Shown one piece after another: positions 44,436-54,811 of a stretch of DNA of 64,000 nt. The notes below the pieces were generated by a model, which saw only the letters and a list, made by a program, of their open reading frames with translations, was not told the origin of the DNA and did not search any database. Numbering within the stretch: the first letter of the stretch is position 1; each line of letters begins with the position of its first letter. The DNA is from an uncultured Paludibacter sp. (GTDB lineage: Bacteria > Bacteroidota > Bacteroidia > Bacteroidales > Paludibacteraceae), in NCBI GenBank assembly GCA_937927845.1, contig CALFXE010000014.1:1-64000 (forward strand). Reading direction: 5' to 3'. Both the position numbers and the translations under genes were made by a program.

Positions 44436-46679
44436 TTATTTCACCACCACCTTAACACCTTTGTTCAGCGACCCGGTACCTTTATATACTTTTCCATTCA
44501 TAAGAATTTCAGCTGTCATATTCTTGATTTCTTTTGCCACATTTCTTTTGCCTTCTTTTTCCACAAGTTTTATTTCTACATTGTTTCCGTTACGCTCCGC
44601 TTTAAAGGTCAATAATCCGTAATCTCCGCATTGAAAAGCCCAACCATCACCGATATCCATATAGAGTTTTCCCTCAGCTTTTCCATTTTCGTCAAGACAA
44701 ACGATAAGTGTAAGTGGGTCAAAGGAATTTTCATTTGTATTTTGCACTATTCGTCCAACAGGAACAATACTTCCTCCTCTTACTTTCAGTTTGGCTTGAT
44801 ACTTATCTGCTTTATCTCCTAAAACTAAACTTAAATCTTCCCATATTCCGAAAGGCAAAGCAGGATTTTCGGCAAATGCAGGAATAACCAGTATGTCTTC
44901 GCCCAAAAGAAACACTTGTTCTTCACTTCGCAGTCTTAAATCCTGAGGATTAGCAAAGAACACAGGGTTCATCACAGGTATGCCTGTTTTATGTGAATTA
45001 TAGAATATAGTATATATATAAGGTAACAAACGATAACGGCGTTCCAATGCCATACGTGAAGTTTTTTCTATTGCTTCGCCAAAAGCCCAAGGTTCTTTGT
45101 CATTCGATCCGGCAACGGCATGTCCTCGTACAAAAGGCATAAAAGCACCGAATCCAATCCAATTCGCCCACAAATCACCATCTGTGTTGTTCAAAAATCC
45201 ACCGATATCAGGTCCGTTGAAAGGCTGACCAGACAATCCCAACGTTATTGACATCGGAACCGATAATTTCATTTGATCCGTACTTGCCCAGTTGTCGCCT
45301 GTCCAAGTGGCGGCATATCTATGACCGCCCAATAAATTAGCACGTGTAAGTAAAAAAGGACGTTTGTCAGGATTAGCTGTCATGATACCATCTAATGATG
45401 CTTCTACCATAAGCCTTCCGTAGGCATTGTGATACAATAAATGCGACCCTACGGGCAGGTTGCCTCCACCTCTGTGTGGTGTGTTATAAGGCATTGTTCC
45501 TTTCTCATCTCCTTGCAATTCTACACCTTCCGGTTCCCTACCGGTAGTGTACACTTGACTTACCGCCGGTTCATTCATATCATTCCAAACGCCGTCAATT
45601 CCCATTGCCAGGAAATCTTTGTACAGCCCTGCCCACCATTTTCTAACATGAGGCATTGTAAAATCGGGGAAGGTACATGCTCCAGGCCAAACTCTGCCGT
45701 AAAAATCAGTTCCATCCGGTTTCTTTATCCAAACATCATTAGCTGTACCTGAATCATAAATACTGTATCCGGTATTTGGATCAAATTTTACTCCGGGATC
45801 AATCATGTAAACGGCTTTAAATCCTTTCTTATGCAGATCGTCATTCAGTGCACGTGGATCGGGGAAGTTTTTAGGGTGAAAAGTAAATACACGATATCCG
45901 TCCATGTAGTCAATATCCATCCAAATTACATCACAAGGGATATTTTTTTCCCGGAATGTATCCGCAATCTCGCGTACACGTGAATCGGGACTATACGAAA
46001 AGCGGCATTGATGATAGCCCAATGTCCAACGGGGTGGCATCTGGATAGTACCTGTAAGTTCGGATAATCCATGCAATACAGCTTGTGGCGACTCTCTATC
46101 GATAATATATGTACGAAACAAAGCACCTTCCGTATTGAAAATAATTTTATCGGAATTGGTATATAATTCTGATTTCCATGACGTATCGAAGATAATACCG
46201 AAAGCTGTTCCATCCCGTCTTACACCCATTACCCAGGGATGAGCCTGATAAAGCCTTTTACCACCGTCCACTCCGTAAGCACCGGTATCGGTATTCCACA
46301 ATTTTATATACTGTCCATTTCGCAAAAGAGGTCCTGTAACTTCACCACCTCCATAAAGACTGATATCTCCCGTCAATTCTAATGAAGCTTTTGCTTTGTT
46401 GTTCACTAATGTAAATTTAGGAATTAACGACCAGCTTACCGGAACATTACCAATTGTAGTAGGTTCTTCTTTCAATATTAGAGAAGGGGTTTTATTTTGA
46501 TCAAATCCGGCAGGGATAAATTCTACAATTCGGTCACCGACCAAACGAGAGCTTTGTATAGCTACATTTTGCGCATAATTACTTGTTATGAACAGAAAGA
46601 CTGAAATAAGTACGATTAAATGTCTTTTGCTTTTATTTTTTATGAAAGTAGAATGTAAGTTCATATTTATGTTAATCAT
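44436..46679 (-). CDS. Glycoside hydrolase family 31 protein
   Basis: GH31 retaining enzymes act on alpha-glucosides or alpha-xylosides. The nucleophile Asp lies near 364 in GVWNDMNEPAV and the acid/base Asp near 450 in TWTGDNWAS; GLSGQPFNGPDIGGF follows. The signal peptide is in the first 37 residues, after a basic KNKSKRH stretch. There is no T9SS sorting domain: the C terminus ends in GVKVVVK without the preceding sorting motifs, so a periplasmic location is more likely. The 747-aa length is usual. With GH97 it points to alpha-linked sugars in the target glycan. Confidence 0.92.
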   Translation of the reverse strand: MININMNLHSTFIKNKSKRHLIVLISVFLFITSNYAQNVAIQSSRLVGDRIVEFIPAGFDQNKTPSLILKEEPTTIGNVPVSWSLIPKFTLVNNKAKASLELTGDISLYGGGEVTGPLLRNGQYIKLWNTDTGAYGVDGGKRLYQAHPWVMGVRRDGTAFGIIFDTSWKSELYTNSDKIIFNTEGALFRTYIIDRESPQAVLHGLSELTGTIQMPPRWTLGYHQCRFSYSPDSRVREIADTFREKNIPCDVIWMDIDYMDGYRVFTFHPKNFPDPRALNDDLHKKGFKAVYMIDPGVKFDPNTGYSIYDSGTANDVWIKKPDGTDFYGRVWPGACTFPDFTMPHVRKWWAGLYKDFLAMGIDGVWNDMNEPAVSQVYTTGREPEGVELQGDEKGTMPYNTPHRGGGNLPVGSHLLYHNAYGRLMVEASLDGIMTANPDKRPFLLTRANLLGGHRYAATWTGDNWASTDQMKLSVPMSITLGLSGQPFNGPDIGGFLNNTDGDLWANWIGFGAFMPFVRGHAVAGSNDKEPWAFGEAIEKTSRMALERRYRLLPYIYTIFYNSHKTGIPVMNPVFFANPQDLRLRSEEQVFLLGEDILVIPAFAENPALPFGIWEDLSLVLGDKADKYQAKLKVRGGSIVPVGRIVQNTNENSFDPLTLIVCLDENGKAEGKLYMDIGDGWAFQCGDYGLLTFKAERNGNNVEIKLVEKEGKRNVAKEIKNMTAEILMNGKVYKGTGSLNKGVKVVVK

Positions 46680-46743
46680 TTTTATATATTAATATTTTTC
46701 TCTTTTTCTATTCTATTTTATTTTGTTTAGATTTTGGAATAAT

Positions 46744-47937
46744 CTATTGCAGAATGGCCGTCAGTACGTACATCTCCACTATAGCACCCTGATATAGAAT
46801 ATCTTTACTCTTATCGATTGATCCTCCGTTAAAATCAGAATTGAATAGACCTATATCCGTCTCACGAGCATATTTCCATGCATTTTCCAATGACTGTCTG
46901 AAAGCTGCAGAATATTTATTATTAGGTTCAATCTTATTCAACTCAACGAAACCGCGAAGCATGATTGTATTAAACCAAACACTACCTTTTTTCAATACTT
47001 TTAGCGTTGTATCTCCACCCGATGATGCGTAATCTTCGAAAAAATAGTTGTATGAAGCTTCTGCAACTGCTTTTGCATCATTAAGGTAAGTAGTTTCTTT
47101 TGTCTCATTATAGAGAAGAGTGGCTGCCTGAATCATCTGTCCCGAATTGTACGAAAATTTAGTCTTTTCTACCGTACCGTTTGTTTTCATATTATCCCAA
47201 TACAAATTATCCATAGGATCGCGAAGATTGCTCTTTGTCCATCGATAAATTTCTTTCGCTGTATTAAGATATCCCATATCTCTGGTAGATTGATACATTT
47301 TCACTCCAAGCACTACCGCAGGTGCATTAGAACAGGTATTTTTACTATTTTTCTCACCTTCTTTCCAATACACTCCACCACCTAATACGTCATCCTTTCC
47401 AGACATAATGAAAGTCCATACAGCTTTTGCTTTATCCAAAAACCAAGTGTCCTTTGTTCGTTCATACAGTTCTATCAGGTCAATTCCAAACCAAACATTA
47501 TCATCATAGAACCTATCGTCCCAATCGTTATCATATGCTGCATAAGCACCCGGATATTTCTTTGTCCAGTATTTTTCAAGCCCGTCTATAATCTTGTTTT
47601 TATATTCACGTTCAAAAGCACCGGGTGATGCCGTATGTTGAAAAACAGCATTATAAGCAGACAATATTGCTCCATATCCCCAAGCCGAAGCATATTTTTC
47701 ATAATAATGCGGTGATTCGTTGATAGGATAGCTACTATACATTTTATTCACCTTATTATCCCAATATAAATTAAACACGTTTTCAAATGTAGTTTCCGCC
47801 CTTTTTATAAATACCGTATCGATAGGTTCTTTATTGGGAGGTTGAATTGGAATAATATCAGGTTGTCCGTTATTGTCTTGACAGCTATAAAATGAAAGCA
47901 CGAAAAACAGTATGTATATATATTTCTTTTTCATCAT
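46744..47937 (-). CDS. Glycoside hydrolase family 76 lipoprotein
   Basis: GH76 enzymes are mainly endo-alpha-1,6-mannanases with a pair of catalytic aspartates; here DD is in RFYDDNVWFGIDLIELYERT. The fold is an alpha/alpha barrel, shown by repeated helical W/Y-rich segments. The lipoprotein signal ends in LSFYSC and is followed by DNN-type residues, which fits surface export. I start at 47937 (MMKKKYIYILFF), since the longer frame from 47970 adds an unlikely N terminus. It is placed just after the SusE-like gene, as expected for a surface endo-enzyme feeding SusCD. Confidence 0.85.
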   Translation of the reverse strand: MMKKKYIYILFFVLSFYSCQDNNGQPDIIPIQPPNKEPIDTVFIKRAETTFENVFNLYWDNKVNKMYSSYPINESPHYYEKYASAWGYGAILSAYNAVFQHTASPGAFEREYKNKIIDGLEKYWTKKYPGAYAAYDNDWDDRFYDDNVWFGIDLIELYERTKDTWFLDKAKAVWTFIMSGKDDVLGGGVYWKEGEKNSKNTCSNAPAVVLGVKMYQSTRDMGYLNTAKEIYRWTKSNLRDPMDNLYWDNMKTNGTVEKTKFSYNSGQMIQAATLLYNETKETTYLNDAKAVAEASYNYFFEDYASSGGDTTLKVLKKGSVWFNTIMLRGFVELNKIEPNNKYSAAFRQSLENAWKYARETDIGLFNSDFNGGSIDKSKDILYQGAIVEMYVLTAILQ

Positions 47938-47997
47938 GAAATTATCTAAACAACCTTCCTTACTAAACATAAGGAAGGCTTTATTACCAAATAAAGA

Positions 47998-49107
47998 TTA
48001 AATCTTCACGAAGTAGATTTTATTGTGTTCAGTGTCAAGGGTTATCTTGTACGTCCCAGCCTGCTCTGCCGTTATTTTCCACTTAATATCATTTGGACCA
48101 TCACCTGCTGAAATGACTTGAGTATTTGTATCTGTAATAGAACCATCGGCTACCATAGGACGGAAAGCAGGCGCACTCCAACTCTTGGCTGTCGGCATTT
48201 TTAACTCTCCGGCTTTTAGCGTGGTTTGTACGGTAAATGTTGATGGATTTGTAGGCTCTGAGGTCATTTCAATTGCCTTATCGATTTCCCATTCGGCACT
48301 TGTTGCATTTCCTATCAAATATACATTTTGATATTTCAGCATACTTGTTTTTATCGTCATCTCCTTTTTAGAGAGATAGATATAGTACAATCCTGGTTGG
48401 TTAATGATAAAATAATCATCAGGTTCTTCTTCTGTATTGCGTACAACTAATATTGTATCCTCTACCCCTTTGTTTAATGAGGGAAGCATGGAACCCGGTT
48501 GAGTTATAAATTTAAAGCTACCTTGTTGCAATTCGCCAGACCATGAATAAATACGTCCGTTTGAAATTTCATTCATTTTTAAAGCATTAGACGCATCCAT
48601 ACCTACAGGGGTGGCTGTTCCAAGAATATATAGCGATTGCGACTCCGGTACATAGGTTTGAATAGTAGCCATTGCTGTAGCAACTTCCGGATACATAAAT
48701 TTCGGACCGTTCACTTTAGCAGCAACCCGCGCTTCAATACGGATTATTTCACCTGCTGATTTATTCCATTTCTCCACAATGTAATCATATAATTCTCCTG
48801 CAGTAAAGCCAATCTTATTCTCACCATTTTCTATTGTGATAGGGTTGATTGCAGTTTTAAAGTCATTATCGGCAATATCTATTTGGAATAAATAAGTAAA
48901 GGAAAATTCCTTACCTATTTCTGTTGCTTCGTTCCATTCAAAAGTCAGCACTGTATCATTTTGCTGTTCCTCGTTCAATATAAGTACTTCATCTGTAGAA
49001 ATTTTCAATTTCAAATTACTCCGTTCAGGAATAATTTCATTGTCCGGTTTACAAGCTACAAAAAGACTTGCTACAAGCAGAAGTAATAAGCTATATTTCG
49101 TTTTCAT
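47998..49107 (-). CDS. SusE-like surface glycan-binding lipoprotein
   Basis: A 369-aa lipoprotein (lipobox LFVAC, about Cys19, followed by KPDNE). Residues about 30-150 are an Ig-like SusE N-terminal domain. Two SusE/F-type modules follow, about 155-260 (LYILGTATPVGMDAS) and 262-368 (VYLIGNATSAEW). It lies 178 bp after SusD. By analogy it helps capture glycan at the cell surface beside SusCD. The modules are related to those in the T9SS-exported proteins at the far end of the locus. Confidence 0.87.
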   Translation of the reverse strand: MKTKYSLLLLLVASLFVACKPDNEIIPERSNLKLKISTDEVLILNEEQQNDTVLTFEWNEATEIGKEFSFTYLFQIDIADNDFKTAINPITIENGENKIGFTAGELYDYIVEKWNKSAGEIIRIEARVAAKVNGPKFMYPEVATAMATIQTYVPESQSLYILGTATPVGMDASNALKMNEISNGRIYSWSGELQQGSFKFITQPGSMLPSLNKGVEDTILVVRNTEEEPDDYFIINQPGLYYIYLSKKEMTIKTSMLKYQNVYLIGNATSAEWEIDKAIEMTSEPTNPSTFTVQTTLKAGELKMPTAKSWSAPAFRPMVADGSITDTNTQVISAGDGPNDIKWKITAEQAGTYKITLDTEHNKIYFVKI

Positions 49108-49122
49108 GTTCTTAAATGTTAT

Positions 49123-49162
49123 GTCTCAATCACTCAATGATAACTTATTGGTTAATTGAGAC
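49123..49162 (-). promoter_or_regulatory. Intercistronic hairpin between SusD and SusE-like genes
   Basis: GTCTCAAT (49123-49130) pairs with ATTGAGAC (49155-49162) across a 24-nt loop in the 178-bp gap. There is no T-run, so an RNA-processing or stability element is more likely than a full terminator. It might help set the susCD dose above that of downstream genes. Confidence 0.4.
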
Positions 49163-49285
49163 CTTTGTTTAATTTTATAACTATCTTTATTTGTATTTCT
49201 TCAATTTCACCTTATTTTCGCTCTTATATTGTTCTTACTGTCATCAATATTAACCTGTAGAGTAGAAAAGTAAGTGTTGAATTAA

Positions 49286-51229
49286 TTACCAATAAGGCAA
49301 TTGCCTTAGATTTGGGTTCTTATCCAATTGATTTTGATGAATGGGAATCCAATAGTTTTTATCACTAAAGGCACGTGTAATATAATCCTTACGGACAAAA
49401 TAAGCTTCCGAATCATTTTCATCCGAACTCTTTCTTGTGCCTTTTGCATTCATACCATCGAATTTACCTTTAAGTAAATCCATCTGCTTCCAACGGCGTA
49501 CATCATCATAACGTATGGCATATTCACAGTTAAATTCCACACGACGTTCACGACGAATAACATCCCTCATGCCGTCCTGATCTGTTGGTACAGCAATTTG
49601 TCCTGCTCCTGAACCATATAGGGGAATACCCGCACGCTCTCTGACTAAATTCACATAATGTAAAATATCATTTGTCTGAGAAGGGTTCCATTCGTTCAAT
49701 GCCTCTGCATAATTCAAATAAGCCTCTGCCAAACGGAAAAGTATTCCAGGACGATATGGACGAATATTATTATTATTTCCAATATTCGTATTTGGATGAA
49801 TACGTTTACGCAACAAATAACCATTTTGAGGCGCATCCCAAGGACTGGTATCCGGAATACCATCCAAACCATTCTTGTAAAAATCCATATTTCTTCCGGC
49901 AGCCCGATAATATGCTCCATTGAAGTAAACCGACACATAGAAACGAGGCTCACGATGGACATACATATTAAAAATTCCGGCTGGAACAACAGTATTTATT
50001 TCCTGATTGATATTTGCATCGGGAGACCCGTATATCCATTTTGTTTTACGGCGATCGGGCACTACCGAAAAACCTTTCTCTGAATAATAACCCGAAACGA
50101 CCGGATTGAAAATAGGATTTCGATTCGCATCGTAACCTAAAACAGGAGGTAACCCATTATCCATAAAGAAAGCATCAACGAGAGTTTGTGTCACTCCCAA
50201 TCCTCCTTGACCACCCCAACCTCTTGGTGCTGAATGACCTTCCATCCAGCCATAGTCGCAATTAGAGCGAGAAAAAAGAATCTCTTTATTCCCTTGATGA
50301 TATTCTACAAAATTCATATTACTGTATGACATAAACGGATCTATCGTTCCATCGCTATTATATTCAGTGTAAAGCTGATGACCTGCCGTATGTGCTGCCG
50401 TTATCAGTTCTTCGCAGGCTATTGCAGCCCTTTCCCATTTTTTCGGCTCATATTGCGAATTGAATATTTTTTGTCCTTTATTATTCTCTAATCTCAAATA
50501 TTCCGGATCCGTATTTCCATTAACCAAATCACTTGCGGCAAAAATAAGCATCCGCGCACGAACAGCTAAAGCCATTATTGACGTGGCTCTTCCATATTTT
50601 TGTGTCTCCGAATCGTAATTAGGAGGCAGAATTTTAGCAACAGCCTGTAATTCATCATCAATCCAATTAATTACGTCATCGTAAGGCATTTGCCCAATCA
50701 TCAGTTCATCAAAAGACTCATCAAAGTCAGAAAGTCGAGTTTGCAAAGGAATAGCACCATAACTGTTTACCATCAAATAGTAATAATACGCAATCAGAAA
50801 ACGTGCTTCAGCTTTCATATTTTCCACCGTAGCCACATCCAATCCTTGAACAGGCAAAGCCTTTACATTTTCAATAAAAATATAGGCTTGACGAATTCGA
50901 GCCGGTAGATTACCCCAAAATCCTCCACTCCAAGGACTTTCAGAGTTCCAGTTTCCTTTTATTTTACTGATGCAATCCCACCCAAAAGCTTCCCATCCTT
51001 CTGAAGGAGAATAATCGTCTGCATAAGCGTCATAATTCATCATCATAGGTGTATATGGATCAGGAATTGTGTTATACACAGCTGCAAGCCATTCCTCAGT
51101 ACGTGCTTTGTCGTTGAAAATCATTTCCAGCGTGACTTGTCCATCAGGCGCGTTATCCAAAAACTCGCAAGAAAAAAGTACAACACTAAACGTAAATAAA
51201 AATATATACTTTAATAATTTAGTTTTCAT
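49286..51229 (-). CDS. susD: SusD/RagB family outer-membrane lipoprotein
   Basis: SusD-type lipoproteins cap the SusC barrel and bind the glycan. The 647-aa protein has a lipoprotein signal (VVLFSC, Cys21). SusD-like N-terminal helices carry GFWGNLPARIRQAYIFIENV and EARFLIAYYYYLMV, and RLAEAYLNYAEALNEWN lies near residue 505. It begins 19 bp after susC, the standard pair. susC and susD here belong to a FecR/ECF-regulated subtype. The glycan bound is not predictable from sequence. Confidence 0.96.
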   Translation of the reverse strand: MKTKLLKYIFLFTFSVVLFSCEFLDNAPDGQVTLEMIFNDKARTEEWLAAVYNTIPDPYTPMMMNYDAYADDYSPSEGWEAFGWDCISKIKGNWNSESPWSGGFWGNLPARIRQAYIFIENVKALPVQGLDVATVENMKAEARFLIAYYYYLMVNSYGAIPLQTRLSDFDESFDELMIGQMPYDDVINWIDDELQAVAKILPPNYDSETQKYGRATSIMALAVRARMLIFAASDLVNGNTDPEYLRLENNKGQKIFNSQYEPKKWERAAIACEELITAAHTAGHQLYTEYNSDGTIDPFMSYSNMNFVEYHQGNKEILFSRSNCDYGWMEGHSAPRGWGGQGGLGVTQTLVDAFFMDNGLPPVLGYDANRNPIFNPVVSGYYSEKGFSVVPDRRKTKWIYGSPDANINQEINTVVPAGIFNMYVHREPRFYVSVYFNGAYYRAAGRNMDFYKNGLDGIPDTSPWDAPQNGYLLRKRIHPNTNIGNNNNIRPYRPGILFRLAEAYLNYAEALNEWNPSQTNDILHYVNLVRERAGIPLYGSGAGQIAVPTDQDGMRDVIRRERRVEFNCEYAIRYDDVRRWKQMDLLKGKFDGMNAKGTRKSSDENDSEAYFVRKDYITRAFSDKNYWIPIHQNQLDKNPNLRQLPYW

Positions 51230-51248
51230 CTGTTTGCAATTTTAAAGA

Positions 51249-54200
51249 TTAGAATTTCAGCTGTAGTCCTATAGAATATGTACTCATAATAGGATATTTT
51301 AAACCATTGTCCGTATCCAATTCGGAATCCCAAAGTTTAAATTTAGATAAATGGAATAGATTAGTTCCCCGTGCAAATATTCGTCCGTACGTAACAGGTA
51401 GTTTTTCAACATAATTTTTAGGAAGTGAATATCCGAATTCAACGTTCTTCAAACGTAGCAAGCCCATATCTTTTAGCCACCATGTCGAAGGTTGTGCGTT
51501 ATTAGCATTGTATCCTATATGTAAACGAGGATAAAATGTATCACTACGTGGATTATCCACTGTCCAAGCATCGGTAGCAGCATTTGCATAAATATTTCCA
51601 TCTCTGCCACGTTGAGCACCAGGTAGGAAGCTGTTACCTCGTCCAATCATACGGTAAGTACGTCCATTCCCTTGAAAGAAAAATCCGAAATCAAAATTCT
51701 TGTAAGATGTATTCAAACCAAAACCATAAACTAATTCCGGATTAACCGTTCCACCTATAGCGGTTTCATCCTTGGAGTCTATCACATTGTCATCGTTCAT
51801 ATTTTTATACTTGATGTCACCTGGATAAACTCTTTCGGTAAATGATGGTTTCGGAATATCAGCTTTTAATTCTCCGGTACCTAAATCTTCAAAATCATCC
51901 TCAGTAAAAACACCTTCGGCGATCAATCCAAAAATCTGTCCTACAGGTTTTCCTGTTCCCGAACGATAAGTACCAACTCTTAGAATGTCTTCATCTTGTT
52001 CTATAATCTTATTTCTCGCAAACGTTCCACTTGCACGTAAGGAAAGAAACCAATCACGTGTTATTTGTTTATTGACATTAAACTGTACATCCAAACCTTT
52101 GTTCACCACCACTCCATAATTTGCCCAAGGGAGCTTAGAAAAGCCTGCTGAGTTAGGATAATTATTACGCTGAATAAAAATATTTTCTCTTCTATCATGA
52201 AAAAAATCAACTTGCAGTTCCATCATACTCAACAAACCTAATTCGACTCCCAGATTCGCCTTTTTAACTGTTTCCCAAGTTAAATCATACACACCAACGT
52301 CGCCCTCACGCCATCCGCTGTAATTCTTGAAACCCATCGAATTGCTCCCAAATTGATATCCATCAGTAGAACTAATAGTTGTAATATAAGCAAAACGTCT
52401 TCCTTCGAATTTATCATTCCCCACCAAACCGTAGGAAGCACGAATTTTTATTTTATCAAAGATATTACGAACATTCACCATAAATGGTTCTTCGGAAACA
52501 ATCCATCCTGCTGCTACCGATGGAAAAAAACCAAGTCGTTTTCCTCTTGCAAAGTTTTCCGAGCCATTATAACCAAAATTAAATTCTGCAATATATTTAC
52601 CTTGATAAGTATATGAAGCTCTACCTGCAAAACCTTGATTACGATATGGAACTTGATCACCATCGTCATAATCACGTTGATTGTATAAGAATAAGGCATT
52701 GATATAATGGTCATCTATAGTTCTGTCATAAGATAGATTAGCTTCCAGATAGGTACTATTGCTTCCATATTCTGAGGCAGTCCCATAATCTAAAAATTCC
52801 TTTCCTTCGGAAGGAGCCTCAGAAAATTTCAGCTCTCCCGTTACGGGATCACGTCCGTTAGCTGCCGTGTAATAAAAAGGTGTTCCTTGTCTTTGCACTT
52901 TATTCAAAGAATAATAATCGAATGAAAAAAGACCTTTTATTTTTAATCCCTGCAATATAAATTTCAAATCTTGTTCAACAGCAAAGAGTGATTCAAGTTT
53001 ACTTTTTGCTTCGCGCTGAAAACCGGTCTGCGTTAGTGATGCCCAAGGATTTCTTCCTTCTAAAGGTACAGGGATACGTCCGTCATCGTATGTAATAGGA
53101 ATAAGATGAGGGGGAGTTGTAAAAGCCCTACTAAAAACTTCATCTATGCTTGCCATAGGAGCATTTCTACGTTGTAAATAACCACCTATATTAAATGTAA
53201 GTAATGTTGTTTCTGTAATATTCATATCCACATTAGTACGCAAGTTAAAACGGTTAACCTTAATTGAAGAGCTCCAATCGTGAGACGGATCGCTTGTTGT
53301 AATCCCCGTTTCATTATAATAGGCGCCTACAAAGGAATAACGAAGTTTCTCCGAGCCTCCGCTCAAGTCGAAAGAAGCACGCGTATTGTTAGCTGTATTA
53401 TTGGTAATGGCATCTATCCAATTTACATTAGGATATAACTCTCTATCGTATCCATTACGATACATATCTACGATATTCTGTTCAAAAAGCAGATTTCCAT
53501 TATCTTGAATGTTTATATTATTCAATAGTGTAACATAATTGGGAGCGTCCAAAAAATGCGGAAGTTGCTCCGGACGAGTAATGGAATGTTCTACTGTTAC
53601 ATTGATGTTCGTCTTGCCCGCATAACCTCTTTTGGTAGTGATAAGGATAACTCCGTTAGCTCCTCGTACACCGTAAACTGCACTTGCGGAAGCATCTTTA
53701 AGTACTGAAAATGACTCTATTTCTGCAATATCGATATCATTTAACGAGCGTTCTATACCATCAATAAGCACCAACGGTGTCATCCCTGCACCTTGAAAAG
53801 TGCTGATTCCTCGTATCCAAAACTCTGAATTATCATAACCCGGTTCACCCGAACGTTGTACACCAATAATACCGGCAATATTTCCTGCCAAATCGTTACT
53901 CAACGAACGTGATGTGGATACATTGAGTTTGGTTGGCTCTATTGAAGTTATAGCTCCAACTACAGAAGCTCTTTTCTGAACACCATATCCAACAATAGTA
54001 ACTTCTTTTATTCGTTGTGCAGTCTCATCTAAAACTATTTGAGACCCTTCTCCTAATAATGATGCGGCATACTCCTTAGTATTATAGCCTATATAAGATA
54101 CGACTATGACATCATTAGGGTTAGCTTGTATTGAAAAATTCCCATTTATATCGGTAGTTATTCCCAAAGTCGTACCTTTTATAAGTACACTTGCACCTAT

Positions 54201-54584
54201 TATGGTTTCTCCTTTATCATCGACTACTGTTCCTGTAATATTTTTTTTTGATGGAGGACTTTTTAAGTTGTTATTTTCTTGGGGATATATGAAAATATGA
54301 GTATTTTGAAATTTGAAAGAACAACTCGTTCCTTTAAGAATCTCTGTTAACACATCTTTCAACACAGTGTTTTTTACTTCTCCTTTTATTTTGGCGTTCG
54401 TATTAAACGCAGTTTCTTCGTAACCTATAATCAGGCCTGTCTGCTTTTCTATTTGCGAAAAAGCTGATTTAAGAGTAATATCGCTTCCCTGAATCTTGAC
54501 ATGTTGATTTTGAGAATATACAGCAGGGAAGATCAACGTGAAAAGCACAAGTTGCATTACAATAAATTTACTTAAGTTTTGCAT
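51249..54584 (-). CDS. susC: SusC/RagA TonB-dependent receptor with N-terminal STN signalling domain
   Basis: An outer-membrane TonB-dependent transporter for oligosaccharides. The signal peptide is followed by an STN (secretin/TonB short N-terminal) domain, about 28-102, then the carboxypeptidase-like CNA-type domain (ITGTVVDDKGETIIGASVLIKG), the plug with GIERSLNDIDIAEIESFSVLKDASASAVYG, and a large barrel ending in IGLQLKF. The 1111-aa length is normal for the STN-bearing type. The STN domain is how such receptors signal across the envelope to FecR, matching the FecR/ECF pair encoded just upstream. The 227 bp between susC and fecR hold no clear housekeeping box; a sigma-specific promoter is expected there. 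Confidence 0.96.
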   Translation of the reverse strand: MQNLSKFIVMQLVLFTLIFPAVYSQNQHVKIQGSDITLKSAFSQIEKQTGLIIGYEETAFNTNAKIKGEVKNTVLKDVLTEILKGTSCSFKFQNTHIFIYPQENNNLKSPPSKKNITGTVVDDKGETIIGASVLIKGTTLGITTDINGNFSIQANPNDVIVVSYIGYNTKEYAASLLGEGSQIVLDETAQRIKEVTIVGYGVQKRASVVGAITSIEPTKLNVSTSRSLSNDLAGNIAGIIGVQRSGEPGYDNSEFWIRGISTFQGAGMTPLVLIDGIERSLNDIDIAEIESFSVLKDASASAVYGVRGANGVILITTKRGYAGKTNINVTVEHSITRPEQLPHFLDAPNYVTLLNNINIQDNGNLLFEQNIVDMYRNGYDRELYPNVNWIDAITNNTANNTRASFDLSGGSEKLRYSFVGAYYNETGITTSDPSHDWSSSIKVNRFNLRTNVDMNITETTLLTFNIGGYLQRRNAPMASIDEVFSRAFTTPPHLIPITYDDGRIPVPLEGRNPWASLTQTGFQREAKSKLESLFAVEQDLKFILQGLKIKGLFSFDYYSLNKVQRQGTPFYYTAANGRDPVTGELKFSEAPSEGKEFLDYGTASEYGSNSTYLEANLSYDRTIDDHYINALFLYNQRDYDDGDQVPYRNQGFAGRASYTYQGKYIAEFNFGYNGSENFARGKRLGFFPSVAAGWIVSEEPFMVNVRNIFDKIKIRASYGLVGNDKFEGRRFAYITTISSTDGYQFGSNSMGFKNYSGWREGDVGVYDLTWETVKKANLGVELGLLSMMELQVDFFHDRRENIFIQRNNYPNSAGFSKLPWANYGVVVNKGLDVQFNVNKQITRDWFLSLRASGTFARNKIIEQDEDILRVGTYRSGTGKPVGQIFGLIAEGVFTEDDFEDLGTGELKADIPKPSFTERVYPGDIKYKNMNDDNVIDSKDETAIGGTVNPELVYGFGLNTSYKNFDFGFFFQGNGRTYRMIGRGNSFLPGAQRGRDGNIYANAATDAWTVDNPRSDTFYPRLHIGYNANNAQPSTWWLKDMGLLRLKNVEFGYSLPKNYVEKLPVTYGRIFARGTNLFHLSKFKLWDSELDTDNGLKYPIMSTYSIGLQLKF

Positions 54585-54811
54585 AATATTAAATTTGTAC
54601 TATTTTATTATATTATAATTCACTATAATTGCCGGCATAACAATCCCTATACTTACAAACAATGGCAATGTAAATAATTAGGCTACAACAGTTTACTAAT
54701 AACTGGATAAGCCGGTCATCTATTTAAATAATAGTTTTTTAAGATGGAGGGATGTGTATGTTTTTTTTCATGACTACAAGATTTATTGTTTTTTTTATTA
54801 TTACTTTCTAA

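Noticed and set aside
44436..44600. T9SS sorting domain at the GH31 C terminus
   Set aside because: It ends in KVVVK but lacks the preceding conserved sorting motifs seen in its neighbours.
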